A stretch of 64,000 nucleotides of DNA. It comes from JAGCJX01 sp045638645 (GTDB lineage: Bacteria; Bacteroidota; Bacteroidia; Bacteroidales; UBA932). The stretch lies in assembly GCA_045638645.1 (NCBI GenBank), contig JAZUBU010000016.1, forward strand, positions 1-64,000, given 5' to 3'. The notes beneath the pieces are model-generated. The model was not told the origin of the DNA and searched no databases. It saw only the letters and a list, made by a program, of their open reading frames with translations. This document shows, piece by piece, positions 44,401-53,087 of the stretch. Within the stretch, counting starts at the first letter, position 1. Each line of letters opens with the position of its first letter. The translations under genes and the position numbers were made by a program.

Positions 44401-44676
44401 ATCGAAGCAACCCGAGTTTACTGGCCGACCGAAGAAAACCAATTCCCGCAAGCGCTCCAAATGATTCACGACAAAGAAATCCATTTGGTAGTCAACATCC
44501 CCAAAAACTTGACCCAAGTTGAATTGGAAAATGGCTACAAGATCCGCCGGGCAGCGGTAGACTTCAACATCCCGTTGGTGACCAACACCCGTTTGGCATC
44601 GGCTTTCATCACCGCATTCTGCAACCTGCCGATTGATCAGATGGAAATCAAGAGCTGGGACGAATATACTTCCTAG
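41449..44676 (+). CDS. carB: Carbamoyl-phosphate synthase large chain
   Basis: 1075 residues, full length. Two homologous ATP-grasp halves each begin with a GSGALKIGEAGEFDYSG-like segment (about residue 12 and again at VLGSGAYRIGSSVEFDW, about 565). An oligomerisation region lies between and an MGS-like allosteric domain at the C-terminus (LFATGGSHQYLVDNG). The first half makes carboxyphosphate and carbamate, the second phosphorylates carbamate. It ends at a terminator and forms an operon with carA. Confidence 0.97.
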   Translation: MLDQKFKKVLLLGSGALKIGEAGEFDYSGSQALKAMREEGIYTVLINPNIATVQTSEGVADKIYFLPVTPHFVEEVIKKERPDGILLAFGGQTALNCGVSLYRDGILDKYNVRVLGTPVQAIIDTEDRELFVKKLDEINVKTIKSVAVESLEDALKAANELGYPVILRAAYALGGLGSGFCNDDAELTALAEKSFSYSPQVLVEKSLKGWKEIEYEVVRDAYDNCITVCNMENFDPLGIHTGESIVVSPSQTLTNSEFHMLRELAIRIVRHIGIVGECNVQYAFDPESDDYRVIEVNARLSRSSALASKATGYPLAFVAAKLGLGYGLFELKNSVTKTTPAYFEPALDYVVCKIPRWDLTKFQGVSREIGSSMKSVGEVMAIGRTFEEALQKGLRMIGQGAHGFTANKEIVVPDIDKALREPTDKRIFVISKAFQKGYTVDQIHELTRIDRWFLEKLYNLIRTAKQLENLSDLKELDEELLRLAKSQGFSDFQIGRHIYKDSIDAEECVKIVRQYRKSMGVLPVVKQIDTLAAEFPAQTNYLYLTYNGTASDVHYLGDRKSVIVLGSGAYRIGSSVEFDWCSVNALQTIKERGWRGVMINYNPETVSTDYDICDRLYFDELTFERVLDIYDLEQPHGMIVSVGGQIPNNLAIRLDEAGVPLLGTAARFIDNAEDRHKFSSMLDRLGVDQPRWKELSSMEDVNEFVHQVGYPVLVRPSYVLSGAAMNVCSNDDELYEFLRLAANVSKKHPVVVSEFIQNAKEIELDAVADRGEVIAYAISEHIEFAGVHSGDATIQFPPQKLYVETARRIKKIARKIAGELQISGPFNIQFLAKENDIKVIECNLRASRSFPFVSKVLKINFIELATRIMLGERINPPHKSAFDLDYVGVKASQFSFSRLQKADPVLGVDMASTGEVGCIGDDSNEAILKAMLSVGYRVPEKNILISSGDSKKKAELLTACKLLADKGYKLFATGGSHQYLVDNGIEATRVYWPTEENQFPQALQMIHDKEIHLVVNIPKNLTQVELENGYKIRRAAVDFNIPLVTNTRLASAFITAFCNLPIDQMEIKSWDEYTS

Positions 44677-44693
44677 GCTCCGGCTTTATAAAA

Positions 44694-44741
44694 CAAAATG
44701 GCCCTACGAACCTTGTCACAAGGCGTAAGGGCTATTTTGTT
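44694..44741 (+). terminator. Terminator after carAB
   Basis: CAAAATGGCCCTACG (44694-44708) pairs with CGTAAGGGCTATTTTG (44724-44739) with one bulge; an inner CCTT/AAGG stem is present. A short T-run follows. Confidence 0.65.
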
Positions 44742-44791
44742 GGAGTAGCACCTTGAAAAACAAACAATAACCTTAACTAACATCATTTCAA

Positions 44792-46504
44792 ATGAACCTT
44801 AAGTATCCTTTCAAACCGAAGTTCTTCGAACTCTTTCAAAAGGGCAAATACAGCAAGGACATGTTCCGGTCGGATCTGATCGCCGGATTCATTGTCGGTA
44901 TCATTGCTTTGCCTTTGGCCATTGCCTTCGGTATTTCTTCTGGCGTGACTCCCCAACAAGGGTTGATCACCGCCATTGTAGCCGGTTTCCTGATGTCGTT
45001 CTTTGGAGGTTCCCACTTCCTCATTGGGGGTCCGACCGGAGCCTTCATCGTCATCGTTTACGGCATCGTTTCCCAGTACGGACCCGACGGGCTCATCGTC
45101 GCGACCCTGATGGCCGGTATCATCCTGGTGCTGATGGGGGTCTTCAAATTGGGAAGCGTCATCAAATTCATTCCCTACCCGATCGTCGTCGGTTTTACTT
45201 CCGGGATTGCTGTTGTGATCTTCTCCACACAAATCAAAGACTTTTTGGGTCTGCAGATCGAGAATGTTCCTTCTGGCTTTATTCCCCAGTGGATCTGCTA
45301 CTTCCAACACATGTCCACCTTCAACTGGATGGAAGCCTTGCTGGCCCTGACCTGCCTGCTCATCATCATCTTCTGGCCGCGTGTAACCCGTAAAATCCCG
45401 GGATCCCTCATTGCCATCCTGTTCGGTATTGCCGTGACCGTTGCCTCCAACTACCTGGACGGAGTTGAATTTGCCACCATCGGATCCAAATTCCCGGAAC
45501 TGGCAGGCGGTATGAGTCTGCCCAAACCCCAGATGCCCAACCTCAATTGGAACGACATCACCTCGCTGGTGTCACCGGCCTTTACCATTGCCATCCTTTG
45601 TGCCATCGAGTCCTTGTTGGCAGCCATGGTAGCAGATGGGGTAACCGGTAAAAAACACGACTCCAACACCGAGCTCATCGGTCAAGGGATTGCCAACATC
45701 GTGACCCCGATGTTCGGAGGTATTCCGGCAACCGGCGCCATCGCACGGACCATGGCCAGCATCAACAACGGTGGTAAATCCCCGGTAACCGGTATCGTAC
45801 ACGCCATCGTATTGCTCCTGATCTTCTTATTCCTCATGCCCTACGCCGTGTACATTCCCCTGGCCTGCCTGGCCGCGATCCTCGTCATGGTTGCATACAA
45901 CATGAGTGAATGGCGTACGTTCAAATACTTGCTGAAGGGCGACAAAGCGGACGTAGGTGTCCTCCTGCTCACCTTCTTCCTGACCGTTATTTTCGACTTG
46001 ACTGTCGCTATTGAAGTCGGTGTGCTGCTCGCGATCATCCTCTTTGTGAAACGTGTATCTGAAACCTCTCACATCAACGTCTTGAGCGAAGACCACGTAG
46101 CCGCTACCGAAAACGACGAAAAGGCCCAATTGTCGGATACCGAACATCTGACCATTCCCAGCAACGTAGAAGTTTACGAGATCGACGGTCCCTTCTTCTT
46201 TGGACTGGCAAGCAAACTCGACGAGTTGGACAACCGTGGCGGGAAAAAGAACATCGATGTCCGCATCATCCGCATGCGCAAAGTTCCTTTCATGGATACC
46301 ACCGGTATGAACAACTTGCGCAACCTGTGGAAACGTTCTGAAAAAGAAGGCATCCGCATCATCCTGTCCGGTGTAAACCCGAAAGTACTCGCAAGCCTTG
46401 AAAAGATCGGTCTTGTGAACGAAATCGGCAAAGAATACATCTTCCCGCACATCATCCCTGCTTTGGCAAAAGCCACGGAACTGGCTGACAAAGCCAGGAA
46501 ATAA
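44792..46504 (+). CDS. SulP-family anion transporter with STAS domain
   Basis: 570 residues. The transmembrane part (about 25-430) starts with DLIAGFIVGIIALPLAIAFGISSGVTPQQGL and contains FGGSHFLIGGPTGAFIVI, typical of SulP transporters. A cytoplasmic STAS domain (about 450-565) follows, with VEVYEIDGPFFFGLASKLDE and VPFMDTTGMNNL. It may carry sulfate, bicarbonate or another anion. Its place behind carAB makes bicarbonate attractive, but that is inference. It has its own start after the carAB terminator and ends at a terminator. Confidence 0.9.
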   Translation: MNLKYPFKPKFFELFQKGKYSKDMFRSDLIAGFIVGIIALPLAIAFGISSGVTPQQGLITAIVAGFLMSFFGGSHFLIGGPTGAFIVIVYGIVSQYGPDGLIVATLMAGIILVLMGVFKLGSVIKFIPYPIVVGFTSGIAVVIFSTQIKDFLGLQIENVPSGFIPQWICYFQHMSTFNWMEALLALTCLLIIIFWPRVTRKIPGSLIAILFGIAVTVASNYLDGVEFATIGSKFPELAGGMSLPKPQMPNLNWNDITSLVSPAFTIAILCAIESLLAAMVADGVTGKKHDSNTELIGQGIANIVTPMFGGIPATGAIARTMASINNGGKSPVTGIVHAIVLLLIFLFLMPYAVYIPLACLAAILVMVAYNMSEWRTFKYLLKGDKADVGVLLLTFFLTVIFDLTVAIEVGVLLAIILFVKRVSETSHINVLSEDHVAATENDEKAQLSDTEHLTIPSNVEVYEIDGPFFFGLASKLDELDNRGGKKNIDVRIIRMRKVPFMDTTGMNNLRNLWKRSEKEGIRIILSGVNPKVLASLEKIGLVNEIGKEYIFPHIIPALAKATELADKARK

Positions 46505-46525
46505 GCGGTAAACCAACCCTCAACG

Positions 46526-46567
46526 AAAGCGGCTAAACAGTTTGAACTGATTAGCCGCTTTGTTTTA
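46526..46567 (+). terminator. Terminator after the SulP gene
   Basis: AAAGCGGCTAA (46526-46536) pairs perfectly with TTAGCCGCTTT (46551-46561), with an inner CAGTT/AACTG stem and a following T-rich run. Confidence 0.8.
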
Positions 46568-46603
46568 TCATTCCCATTGAAGAATTAATTACTCAAAAAA
46601 CAC

Positions 46604-46611
46604 TATCTTTG
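46604..46611 (+). promoter_or_regulatory. -7 element for the unknown 233-residue gene
   Basis: TATCTTTG fits TAnnTTTG and lies 19 bases before the ATG at 46631. The nearest TTG upstream is 24 bases away, longer than usual. Confidence 0.4.
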
Positions 46612-46630
46612 GGAAGTATCCGTTAAAACC

Positions 46631-47332
46631 ATGGCTAATAAACGAAAATTTGATACCTGCTTCTTTGAACGCTACGCACAAGTCCTGTTGGAAACCCTGT
46701 TGGGTCCAGACTATGCAGACTTGTTGAATTTTGACCGACCGGATTTGCAAACCATAGACAAACGTCTGGGCATCGAAGTGACGCGCGCCATGAATGAGAG
46801 CAAAGATGCAGCAAACAACCTGCTCAAAGAAATGGCCGGTATGACTCCTCGAAATACAGAATCCTCCGAAGACTGGCAACAGGTCCAAGCTACGGGTTAC
46901 GGCTACGGCCTTCCCGGAATGCAATACATCGGACACCAGGAGTACGAATATTGGTCCCTGGCTCTGCCCCTACAACGCATCCTGACCAGTAAAATCGAGA
47001 AATTAGGCAAAGGATTTTATGGCCGGTTTGGGACCTACGGCCTTTTTGTTTTCTGTCGGGACCTATTGGCCAACGATCAAGTGGAAGCGGCTGTAGAATA
47101 TGCCCTGTCCTTGCAAAACAACCTGGATCTCCGGTACCAAACCCTGTACCTGGCCCAAACAGACCGCTTGTATGTCTGTGATTTGACCGACAACCGACTG
47201 TACCAAGGCATGACGGACCGCATCGTCTCCTACCACATCCCAGAAGAACAACGACGGAAATTTTTCTTGAAAGCCGTACTCCAGGAATCAGAGTCAGAAC
47301 CTAAATTCCAACGAGAAGAAGTTCGGGATTAA
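46631..47332 (+). CDS. Protein of unknown function, possible PD-(D/E)XK-like fold
   Basis: 233 residues, no signal peptide and no membrane span. I do not recognise a named family. RPDLQTIDKRLGIEVTRAM (about 36-55) has the look of a PD...ExT/K nuclease-fold core: Pro-Asp, then a hydrophobic strand ending in Glu-Val-Thr. The usual lysine is replaced by threonine. The C-terminal half has a long charged helix. It stands alone between two terminators, next to no defence or repair gene. The nuclease idea is weak. Confidence 0.55.
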   Translation: MANKRKFDTCFFERYAQVLLETLLGPDYADLLNFDRPDLQTIDKRLGIEVTRAMNESKDAANNLLKEMAGMTPRNTESSEDWQQVQATGYGYGLPGMQYIGHQEYEYWSLALPLQRILTSKIEKLGKGFYGRFGTYGLFVFCRDLLANDQVEAAVEYALSLQNNLDLRYQTLYLAQTDRLYVCDLTDNRLYQGMTDRIVSYHIPEEQRRKFFLKAVLQESESEPKFQREEVRD

Positions 47333-47402
47333 GAGCGCATCAATCTAGGAATACAGATCTACGGATCATCATAAAAAGCCAAAGGGACTATCCCTATAAA
47401 TA

Positions 47403-47443
47403 CGAAAGGAGGCGACTAAATCCATATTGTCACCTCCTTTTCG
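47403..47443 (-). terminator. Probable terminator of the lysine operon
   Basis: Arms CGAAAGGAGGCGAC (47403-47416) and GTCACCTCCTTTTCG (47429-47443) pair with one bulge and, on the minus-strand RNA, a G-U. The following minus-strand sequence is GTATTTATA. It lies just after the etfA stop. Confidence 0.5.
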
Positions 47444-47462
47444 CAACGGGCTTGGGACCCGC

Positions 47463-48467
47463 TTATTTCAACATACCTTTCAGGCGCTCGGTCAACAGCG
47501 GAACAATCTTGTTCACATCGCCCACGATACCCAAGTCAGCCACTTGGAAGATGGGAGCGAATTTGTCTTTGTTCACCGCTACGATGAAGTCAGATTCTTC
47601 CATACCTGCCAAGTGTTGGATGGCCCCTGAGATACCCAAAGCGAGGTACAAGTCCGGACGAACGGTCTTACCGGTTTGACCTACTTGACGATCGTGGCCA
47701 ATGATACCGGCATCCACCATGGCACGAGAAGAAGAAACTTCTGCGCCCAATACGTCTGCCAAGTCACGCAAACGGTCGAAACCTTCTTGATTACCCACAC
47801 CGCGACCACCGGATACGAGGATCTTCGCTTCTGCGATGTCCACCATACCTTTGTCTTCTTTCACATTTTCAAGCAATTCCACTTTGAAACGTGCGGTATC
47901 GAATTTGGGTTCAAAAGGAATGACAGTACCTTTGCGGTTGGGATCTGCAGCCATTTTTTGCATCACACCCGGACGTACCGTTGACATTTGCGGACGGTGT
48001 TCGGTACACATAATGGTTGCCATCAAGTTACCTCCGAAGGCCGGACGGGTCATCATCAACTCACGGGTTTCCGAGATTTCCAGTTTGGTACAGTCTGCGG
48101 TCAGACCTGTTTCCAATCGTGCAGAAAGACGGGGTGCCAAGTCACGACCAATGGTCGTTGCACCAAAGAGCAAGATCGAAGGACGGAAAGCCTTCACCAC
48201 TTGATCCACCACTTGTGCATATTGTTCGGTCAAATAGAATTCCAATTCCGGACGGTCCACACAGATTACATCGTCTGCACCGTGCTCAATCAAGGTTTGG
48301 CATTGGTTGGTAATGTCTTTACCAACGAAAATAGCGACTACCTTTTCTTCCAGTACATCAGCCAATTCACGAGCTTTTCCAATGAGCTCCAAAGCTACCG
48401 ACTGGATCACACCTTCGCGTTGTTCTGCGAAGACATAAACTCCTGTATAATCTTTCTTTACTAACAT
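47463..48467 (-). CDS. etfA: Electron-transfer flavoprotein alpha subunit
   Basis: 334 residues. The C-terminal FAD domain is clear: SGGRGVGNQEGF, GQTGKTVRPDLYLALGISGAIQHL and NKDKFAPIFQVADLGIVGD. With EtfB it accepts electrons for, or confurcates with, butyryl-CoA dehydrogenase. It is the last gene of the lysine operon, 7 bases after etfB. Whether this Etf bifurcates to ferredoxin cannot be decided from the residues I can see. Confidence 0.95.
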   Translation of the reverse strand: MLVKKDYTGVYVFAEQREGVIQSVALELIGKARELADVLEEKVVAIFVGKDITNQCQTLIEHGADDVICVDRPELEFYLTEQYAQVVDQVVKAFRPSILLFGATTIGRDLAPRLSARLETGLTADCTKLEISETRELMMTRPAFGGNLMATIMCTEHRPQMSTVRPGVMQKMAADPNRKGTVIPFEPKFDTARFKVELLENVKEDKGMVDIAEAKILVSGGRGVGNQEGFDRLRDLADVLGAEVSSSRAMVDAGIIGHDRQVGQTGKTVRPDLYLALGISGAIQHLAGMEESDFIVAVNKDKFAPIFQVADLGIVGDVNKIVPLLTERLKGMLK

Positions 48468-48474
48468 ACTGTTC

Positions 48475-49254
48475 TTAGATAATGAATTTTTCTTTCAATT
48501 TGCTGATGATGATGCCTACTGCTTCTTCTGCATCGACTTCGAAAACTTCACCAGCTTGTTTCAAGCCTTTGGTGAAAGCTTTGGCCACGCGGGTCGGAGA
48601 ACCTTTGAGACCCAATTTTTCTTCGTCCACTTCGATGCGGTCTGCACCCCAGATTTCAACCGGTTTTTGGTAAGCTTCCACAATACCGCGTACGTTCATG
48701 TAACGGGCTTTGCAACCAGAAGCCAAAACGGTCAACAAGCAAGGACCTGCGACGGCCAAGCGTTGGTAACCTTCTTCGGTTTCTTTTTTCACTACGAAAC
48801 GGTTGTTATCCCACTCCAAATCAGCCACATAAGAGATTTGGGGAACATCGAGGTGCTCTGCGATTTGGGGACCTACTTGCGCCGTATCACCGTCGATCGC
48901 TTGACGACCAGCGATGATCAAATCCCATTTCAACGTACGGATAGCACCGGCCAACGCATTGGAGGTTGCCAAGGTATCCGCACCGGCAAATTTACGGTCA
49001 GTCAACAAGATGGCTTTGTCAGCACCCATCGCCAACGCTTCGCGCAACACCAAGTCTGCTTGCGGAGGACCCATGGTAATCACCGTTACTTCAGCACCGT
49101 ATTTGTCTTTCAGACGCAATGCCATTTCCAAACCACCTTTGTCATCGGGGTTCATAATGCTGGGAACACCTTCACGAATCAGGGTCCCGGTCACCGGATT
49201 GATCTTAATTTCTGTCGTATCCGGAACTTGTTTGATACATACAACTATCTTCAT
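48475..49254 (-). CDS. etfB: Electron-transfer flavoprotein beta subunit
   Basis: 259 residues. It starts MKIVVCIKQVPDTTEIKINP and contains DLIIAGRQAIDGDTAQVGPQ, the EtfB nucleotide site, and a C-terminal arm. It pairs with EtfA and transfers electrons between NADH/ferredoxin and Bcd. It stands 11 bases after bcd. Confidence 0.95.
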   Translation of the reverse strand: MKIVVCIKQVPDTTEIKINPVTGTLIREGVPSIMNPDDKGGLEMALRLKDKYGAEVTVITMGPPQADLVLREALAMGADKAILLTDRKFAGADTLATSNALAGAIRTLKWDLIIAGRQAIDGDTAQVGPQIAEHLDVPQISYVADLEWDNNRFVVKKETEEGYQRLAVAGPCLLTVLASGCKARYMNVRGIVEAYQKPVEIWGADRIEVDEEKLGLKGSPTRVAKAFTKGLKQAGEVFEVDAEEAVGIIISKLKEKFII

Positions 49255-49265
49255 ACCAGCATCTC

Positions 49266-50405
49266 CTATTTGAATAATTTACCAGCAATTACCATACGTT
49301 GAACTTCAGAAGTTCCTTCGTAGATTTCGGTAATTTTCGCATCACGCATCATCCGTTCTACAGGATATTCACGGGTGTAACCGTAACCACCGTGGAATTG
49401 TACGGCTTTGGTAGTCACCTCCATGGCTGTTTCAGCAGCAAAGAGTTTTGCCATTGCAGCATCCGCTGAGTAAGGTTGACCCATGTCTTTCTTGAAGGCA
49501 GCCGAACGAACCAAAAGACGGGAAGCTTCCACTTTGGTTTGCAAGTCAGCCATTTGGAATTGGGTGTTTTGGAAAGCAGACAAGGATTTACCGAATTGTT
49601 TGCGTTCTTTGGTGTAACGAACGGTCTCATCCATAGCACCTTGTGCGATACCCAACGCTTGAGAAGCAATACCGACACGACCACCGTCCAAGGTCTTCAT
49701 AGCGATACCGAAACCACCGCCCAATTTACCGAGCAAGTTGTCTTTCGGGATGCGGCAGTTGTCGAAGATCAATTCAGCCGTAGCCGAACCGCGGATACCC
49801 AATTTCAATTCTTTTTTACCTACACTGAAGCCCGGAGTATCGGCTTCCACGATGAACGCAGAAATACCTTTCACCCCTTTGCTCTTGTCGGTCATTGCAA
49901 ACACCACGTACACGTGCGCATAACCTGCGTTGGTGATGAAGATTTTGTTTCCATTCAATACCCATTCGTCGCCTTCCAACACAGCGGTTGTTTGTTGTGC
50001 GGAAGCATCGGTACCAGCATTGGGTTCGGTCAAACCGAAAGCACCCAACCACTCACCGCTTGCCAATTTGGGGAGGTATTTGCGTTTTTGTTCTTCGGTA
50101 CCGTGTTCAAAGATCGGAGCCAAGCACAAAGAAGTGTGAGCAGAAACGACTACACCGGTCGTACCACAAACGCGGGACAATTCTTCCACAGCGATGGAAT
50201 ACATGATGTTGTCTCCACCAGCTCCACCGTACTCGGTCGAAAGCGGAATCCCGAAAATGCCCAATTCGGCCATTTTTTTCACCGTTTCCATCGGGAAACG
50301 TTCTTGTTCGTCAATTTCCGCAGCCAAAGGTTTTACTTCTTTGTCCGCGAATTCACGGATCATCTGACGGAACAAGGCTTGTGTTTTATTTAATTCAAAA
50401 TTCAT
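49266..50405 (-). CDS. bcd: Butyryl-CoA dehydrogenase (short-chain acyl-CoA dehydrogenase)
   Basis: 379 residues, the length of clostridial Bcd. It has the family segments GAFGLTEPNAGTDAS (FAD/substrate binding) and YGYTREYPVERMMRDAKITEIYEGTSE, with the catalytic Glu in YEGTSE. In this operon it reduces crotonyl-CoA, made by Kal, to butyryl-CoA with EtfAB. Crotonyl-CoA is the energy-yielding branch of lysine fermentation. Confidence 0.93.
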   Translation of the reverse strand: MNFELNKTQALFRQMIREFADKEVKPLAAEIDEQERFPMETVKKMAELGIFGIPLSTEYGGAGGDNIMYSIAVEELSRVCGTTGVVVSAHTSLCLAPIFEHGTEEQKRKYLPKLASGEWLGAFGLTEPNAGTDASAQQTTAVLEGDEWVLNGNKIFITNAGYAHVYVVFAMTDKSKGVKGISAFIVEADTPGFSVGKKELKLGIRGSATAELIFDNCRIPKDNLLGKLGGGFGIAMKTLDGGRVGIASQALGIAQGAMDETVRYTKERKQFGKSLSAFQNTQFQMADLQTKVEASRLLVRSAAFKKDMGQPYSADAAMAKLFAAETAMEVTTKAVQFHGGYGYTREYPVERMMRDAKITEIYEGTSEVQRMVIAGKLFK

Positions 50406-50419
50406 AGAAAATCAATTAA

Positions 50420-51625
50420 TTAGCAAGCTTTAACAATAATTGCAGTACCCATACCACCACCGATACAGAGTGAAGCCAAACCGACTTTCTTGTCGTTTTT
50501 CAACAACTCGTGTACGAGGGTTACGAGAATACGGTTACCGGATGCACCAATCGGGTGACCCAAAGCAATGGCACCACCGTTGATGTTGGTTCTTTCATCG
50601 ATCCATTCACGGGTTACACCGTGTTCTTCAATCAATTCGCGGATTACACCCAAGGATTGTGCAGCAAAGGCTTCGTTCAATTCAATCAATTCGATTTCTG
50701 ACAAGGCCAAACCGGCACGTTTCAAAGCTTGACGGATTGCCGGAACCGGACCCAGACCCATCACAGAAGGATCCACGCCACCTTGACCGGTAGCTACAAT
50801 TTCTGCCAAGGGTTTCAAACCCAATTCTTTCACTTTGTCTTCAGAAGCCAACAAGACGAAAGAAGCACCATCGTTCACACCCGAAGCGTTACCAGCAGTT
50901 ACGGTACCGTCTTTTTTAAACGCAGGTTTCAGTTTGGCCATTTTTTCCGGAGTTGAAGCACGGTTCGGGAATTCATCGGTATCAAATACGATGGTTTCTT
51001 TGCGACCTACGATTTCAATCGGAACGATTTCTTTCACGAATTCACCGTTGTCCACTGCACGGATGGCTTTTTGTTGGGATGCAAATGAGAATGCATCTTG
51101 TTCTTCGCGGGTAATACAGTATTTCTCAGCAATGTTTTCCGCAGTAATACCCATGTGGTAGTTGTGGAAAGCATCGGTCAAACCGTCGCAAACCATGTGG
51201 TCAACCGCTTGGATGTTACCCATCTTATTACCTGAACGCAAGGTACCGGGCATCACAAAACCCGCATTGGACATGGATTCAGTACCCCCTGCCAACACGA
51301 TTTCGCAGTTACCCGCCACGATGTCGGTATATCCGTTCAAAACACTCTTCATACCGCTACCGCAGATCATGTTCACGCCGTAAGCAGGAACTTCTGCCGG
51401 AATACCAGCCAAGATTGCAGCTTGACGGGCTACCCCTTGTTTTTGGCCAGCGCAAAGCACGTTGCCGACGATAACTTGGTCTACTTGTTCCGGTTGTACA
51501 CCCGCATCAGCCAAAACGGCTTTGATTACGCGAGCACCCATTTCTCCGGGTTGGAGAGCGGTCAAACCACCCATCAATTTACCAATGGCGGTCCGTTTCG
51601 CTGCTACAATGTATACTTTTCTCAT
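50420..51625 (-). CDS. thlA: Acetyl-CoA C-acetyltransferase (thiolase)
   Basis: 401 residues. The nucleophile lies in NMICGSGMKSV, the second active-site histidine in GHPIGASGNRI, and the last cysteine in CIGGGMGTA. It splits acetoacetyl-CoA, released by the CoA transferase, into two acetyl-CoA. This regenerates the acetyl-CoA used by Kce. Its start overlaps the stop of the CoA-transferase beta gene by four bases. Confidence 0.94.
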   Translation of the reverse strand: MRKVYIVAAKRTAIGKLMGGLTALQPGEMGARVIKAVLADAGVQPEQVDQVIVGNVLCAGQKQGVARQAAILAGIPAEVPAYGVNMICGSGMKSVLNGYTDIVAGNCEIVLAGGTESMSNAGFVMPGTLRSGNKMGNIQAVDHMVCDGLTDAFHNYHMGITAENIAEKYCITREEQDAFSFASQQKAIRAVDNGEFVKEIVPIEIVGRKETIVFDTDEFPNRASTPEKMAKLKPAFKKDGTVTAGNASGVNDGASFVLLASEDKVKELGLKPLAEIVATGQGGVDPSVMGLGPVPAIRQALKRAGLALSEIELIELNEAFAAQSLGVIRELIEEHGVTREWIDERTNINGGAIALGHPIGASGNRILVTLVHELLKNDKKVGLASLCIGGGMGTAIIVKAC

Positions 51626-52281
51626 AATTGCATCGGTTTAAGGTTTTCAGAAATAATCAATTGGGCTTCGGTAGCGGCTTGTACTTCTTCTACCGTAAAT
51701 TCAGGGTGAATTTCGGTCAAGAGGATGCCTTCCGGAGTAATTTCCATCACACCCATTTCGGTGATGATCTTGTTGACTTGGCCAGCAGCGGTCAAAGGCA
51801 AACGGCATTCTTTCAAGATTTTGTGAGCACCTTTGGCTGTGTGCTCCATGGTCAGGATGACTTTGTTGGCACCCACCAGCAAGTCCATCGCACCGCCCAT
51901 TCCGGGAACTTTCTTACCCGGGATGATCCAGTTCGCCAAGTTACCTTTTTCGTCCACTTCCAATGCACCCAAGAATGTCACATTCACGTGACCTCCGCGG
52001 ATGATTCCGAAAGAATCGGCAGAACTACAGGTGTAAGCACCGGGGTTGGCAGTAATGAATCCACCACCCGCATTGACATAGTTCGGGTCTTCGTTTCCTG
52101 CAGCCGGAGTCGGGCCCATGCCTACCAAACCGTTTTCGGATTGCAAGGTCACAGAAACGCCTTCGGGCAAAAAGTCAGGAATCAAAGTCGGCAAACCAAT
52201 ACCGAGGTTGACCACGTCACCGTCTTGGATTTCCAAAGCAGCACGTCTTGCGATTACCTCTCTGACTTGATTTTTATCCAT
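51622..52281 (-). CDS. atoA: Acetoacetate/butyrate CoA-transferase beta subunit
   Basis: 219 residues. It contains NLGIGLPTLIPDF and the catalytic glutamate in SENGLVGMGP, hallmarks of the class-I CoA-transferase beta subunit. It would move CoA from butyryl-CoA to acetoacetate. The matching alpha subunit is not adjacent but at 61598-62248, the first gene of the operon, about 9.3 kb away. Such separation has also been seen in Porphyromonas-type lysine loci. Confidence 0.9.
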   Translation of the reverse strand: MDKNQVREVIARRAALEIQDGDVVNLGIGLPTLIPDFLPEGVSVTLQSENGLVGMGPTPAAGNEDPNYVNAGGGFITANPGAYTCSSADSFGIIRGGHVNVTFLGALEVDEKGNLANWIIPGKKVPGMGGAMDLLVGANKVILTMEHTAKGAHKILKECRLPLTAAGQVNKIITEMGVMEITPEGILLTEIHPEFTVEEVQAATEAQLIISENLKPMQL

Positions 52282-52297
52282 AATGTATCTGATTTAA

Positions 52298-53086
52298 TTA
52301 TTGTTCGTTGCGTTTTACAATTTCTTGAGCGACAAAGGAGGCTACATCGTCAGCGTAGGTATTCATACCGAAACCGGCATCGTAACCCAACTCTTTAGCC
52401 AATTCGTGGGTAATACGGGGACCTCCGCAAACCAAAATCATTTTGTCGCGCAAGCCTTCTGCATCCATCAATTCCACCAATTCGGTCAAGTTTTGGATGT
52501 GCACATCTTTTTGGGTCACGGTTTGAGAAACCAACAACGCATCAGCCTTCAACTCTACTGCCTTGGCCAAGAACTCTTCGTTCGGCACTTGGCTACCCAA
52601 GTTGTAAGCTTCGATCATGTCGTAACGTTCCAATCCGTAGTGACCGGCATATCCTTTCATGTTCATGATAGCATCGATACCCACGGTATGAGCGTCGGTA
52701 CCTGTACTTGCACCCACCACCACGAGTTTGCGGCCGATGTGCTCGCGGATGTACTCGTCGGTTTCGTGCATGTCCATCACAGACGATTCTACCTTCGGAA
52801 CATAAATGGAAGCATAGTCCACGGTTTGGGTTGCACTTCCGTAGCAGTTAAAGAAGGTAAAACCAGGGGTCAGTTCGCGGTAGAATACTACTTGCGGATT
52901 TTCCAATCCCATTTTACGAATCAATTGTTTTGCTGCCTCAATGGCTTCGTCGCCCATCGGTACCGGCAAGGTAAAGCTCAATTGTACTTTACCATCGTTC
53001 ATCGTATCACCATAAGGTTTTACTTTGGTCAAGTCCAAGGTCTTATCGAAGTCCTTGGCTTGCATTGAATACAAACCACCGCTCAT
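52298..53086 (-). CDS. kamE: Lysine 5,6-aminomutase beta subunit (B12-binding)
   Basis: 262 residues. The base-off cobalamin motif DAHTVG (131-136) fits DxHxxG, followed by a Rossmann-type B12 domain ending in VCGGPRITHELAKELGYDAGFG. With KamD it moves the 6-amino group of beta-lysine to carbon 5, using adenosylcobalamin and PLP. Its gene starts one base after the kamD stop. Confidence 0.94.
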   Translation of the reverse strand: MSGGLYSMQAKDFDKTLDLTKVKPYGDTMNDGKVQLSFTLPVPMGDEAIEAAKQLIRKMGLENPQVVFYRELTPGFTFFNCYGSATQTVDYASIYVPKVESSVMDMHETDEYIREHIGRKLVVVGASTGTDAHTVGIDAIMNMKGYAGHYGLERYDMIEAYNLGSQVPNEEFLAKAVELKADALLVSQTVTQKDVHIQNLTELVELMDAEGLRDKMILVCGGPRITHELAKELGYDAGFGMNTYADDVASFVAQEIVKRNEQ

Positions 53087-53087
53087 A

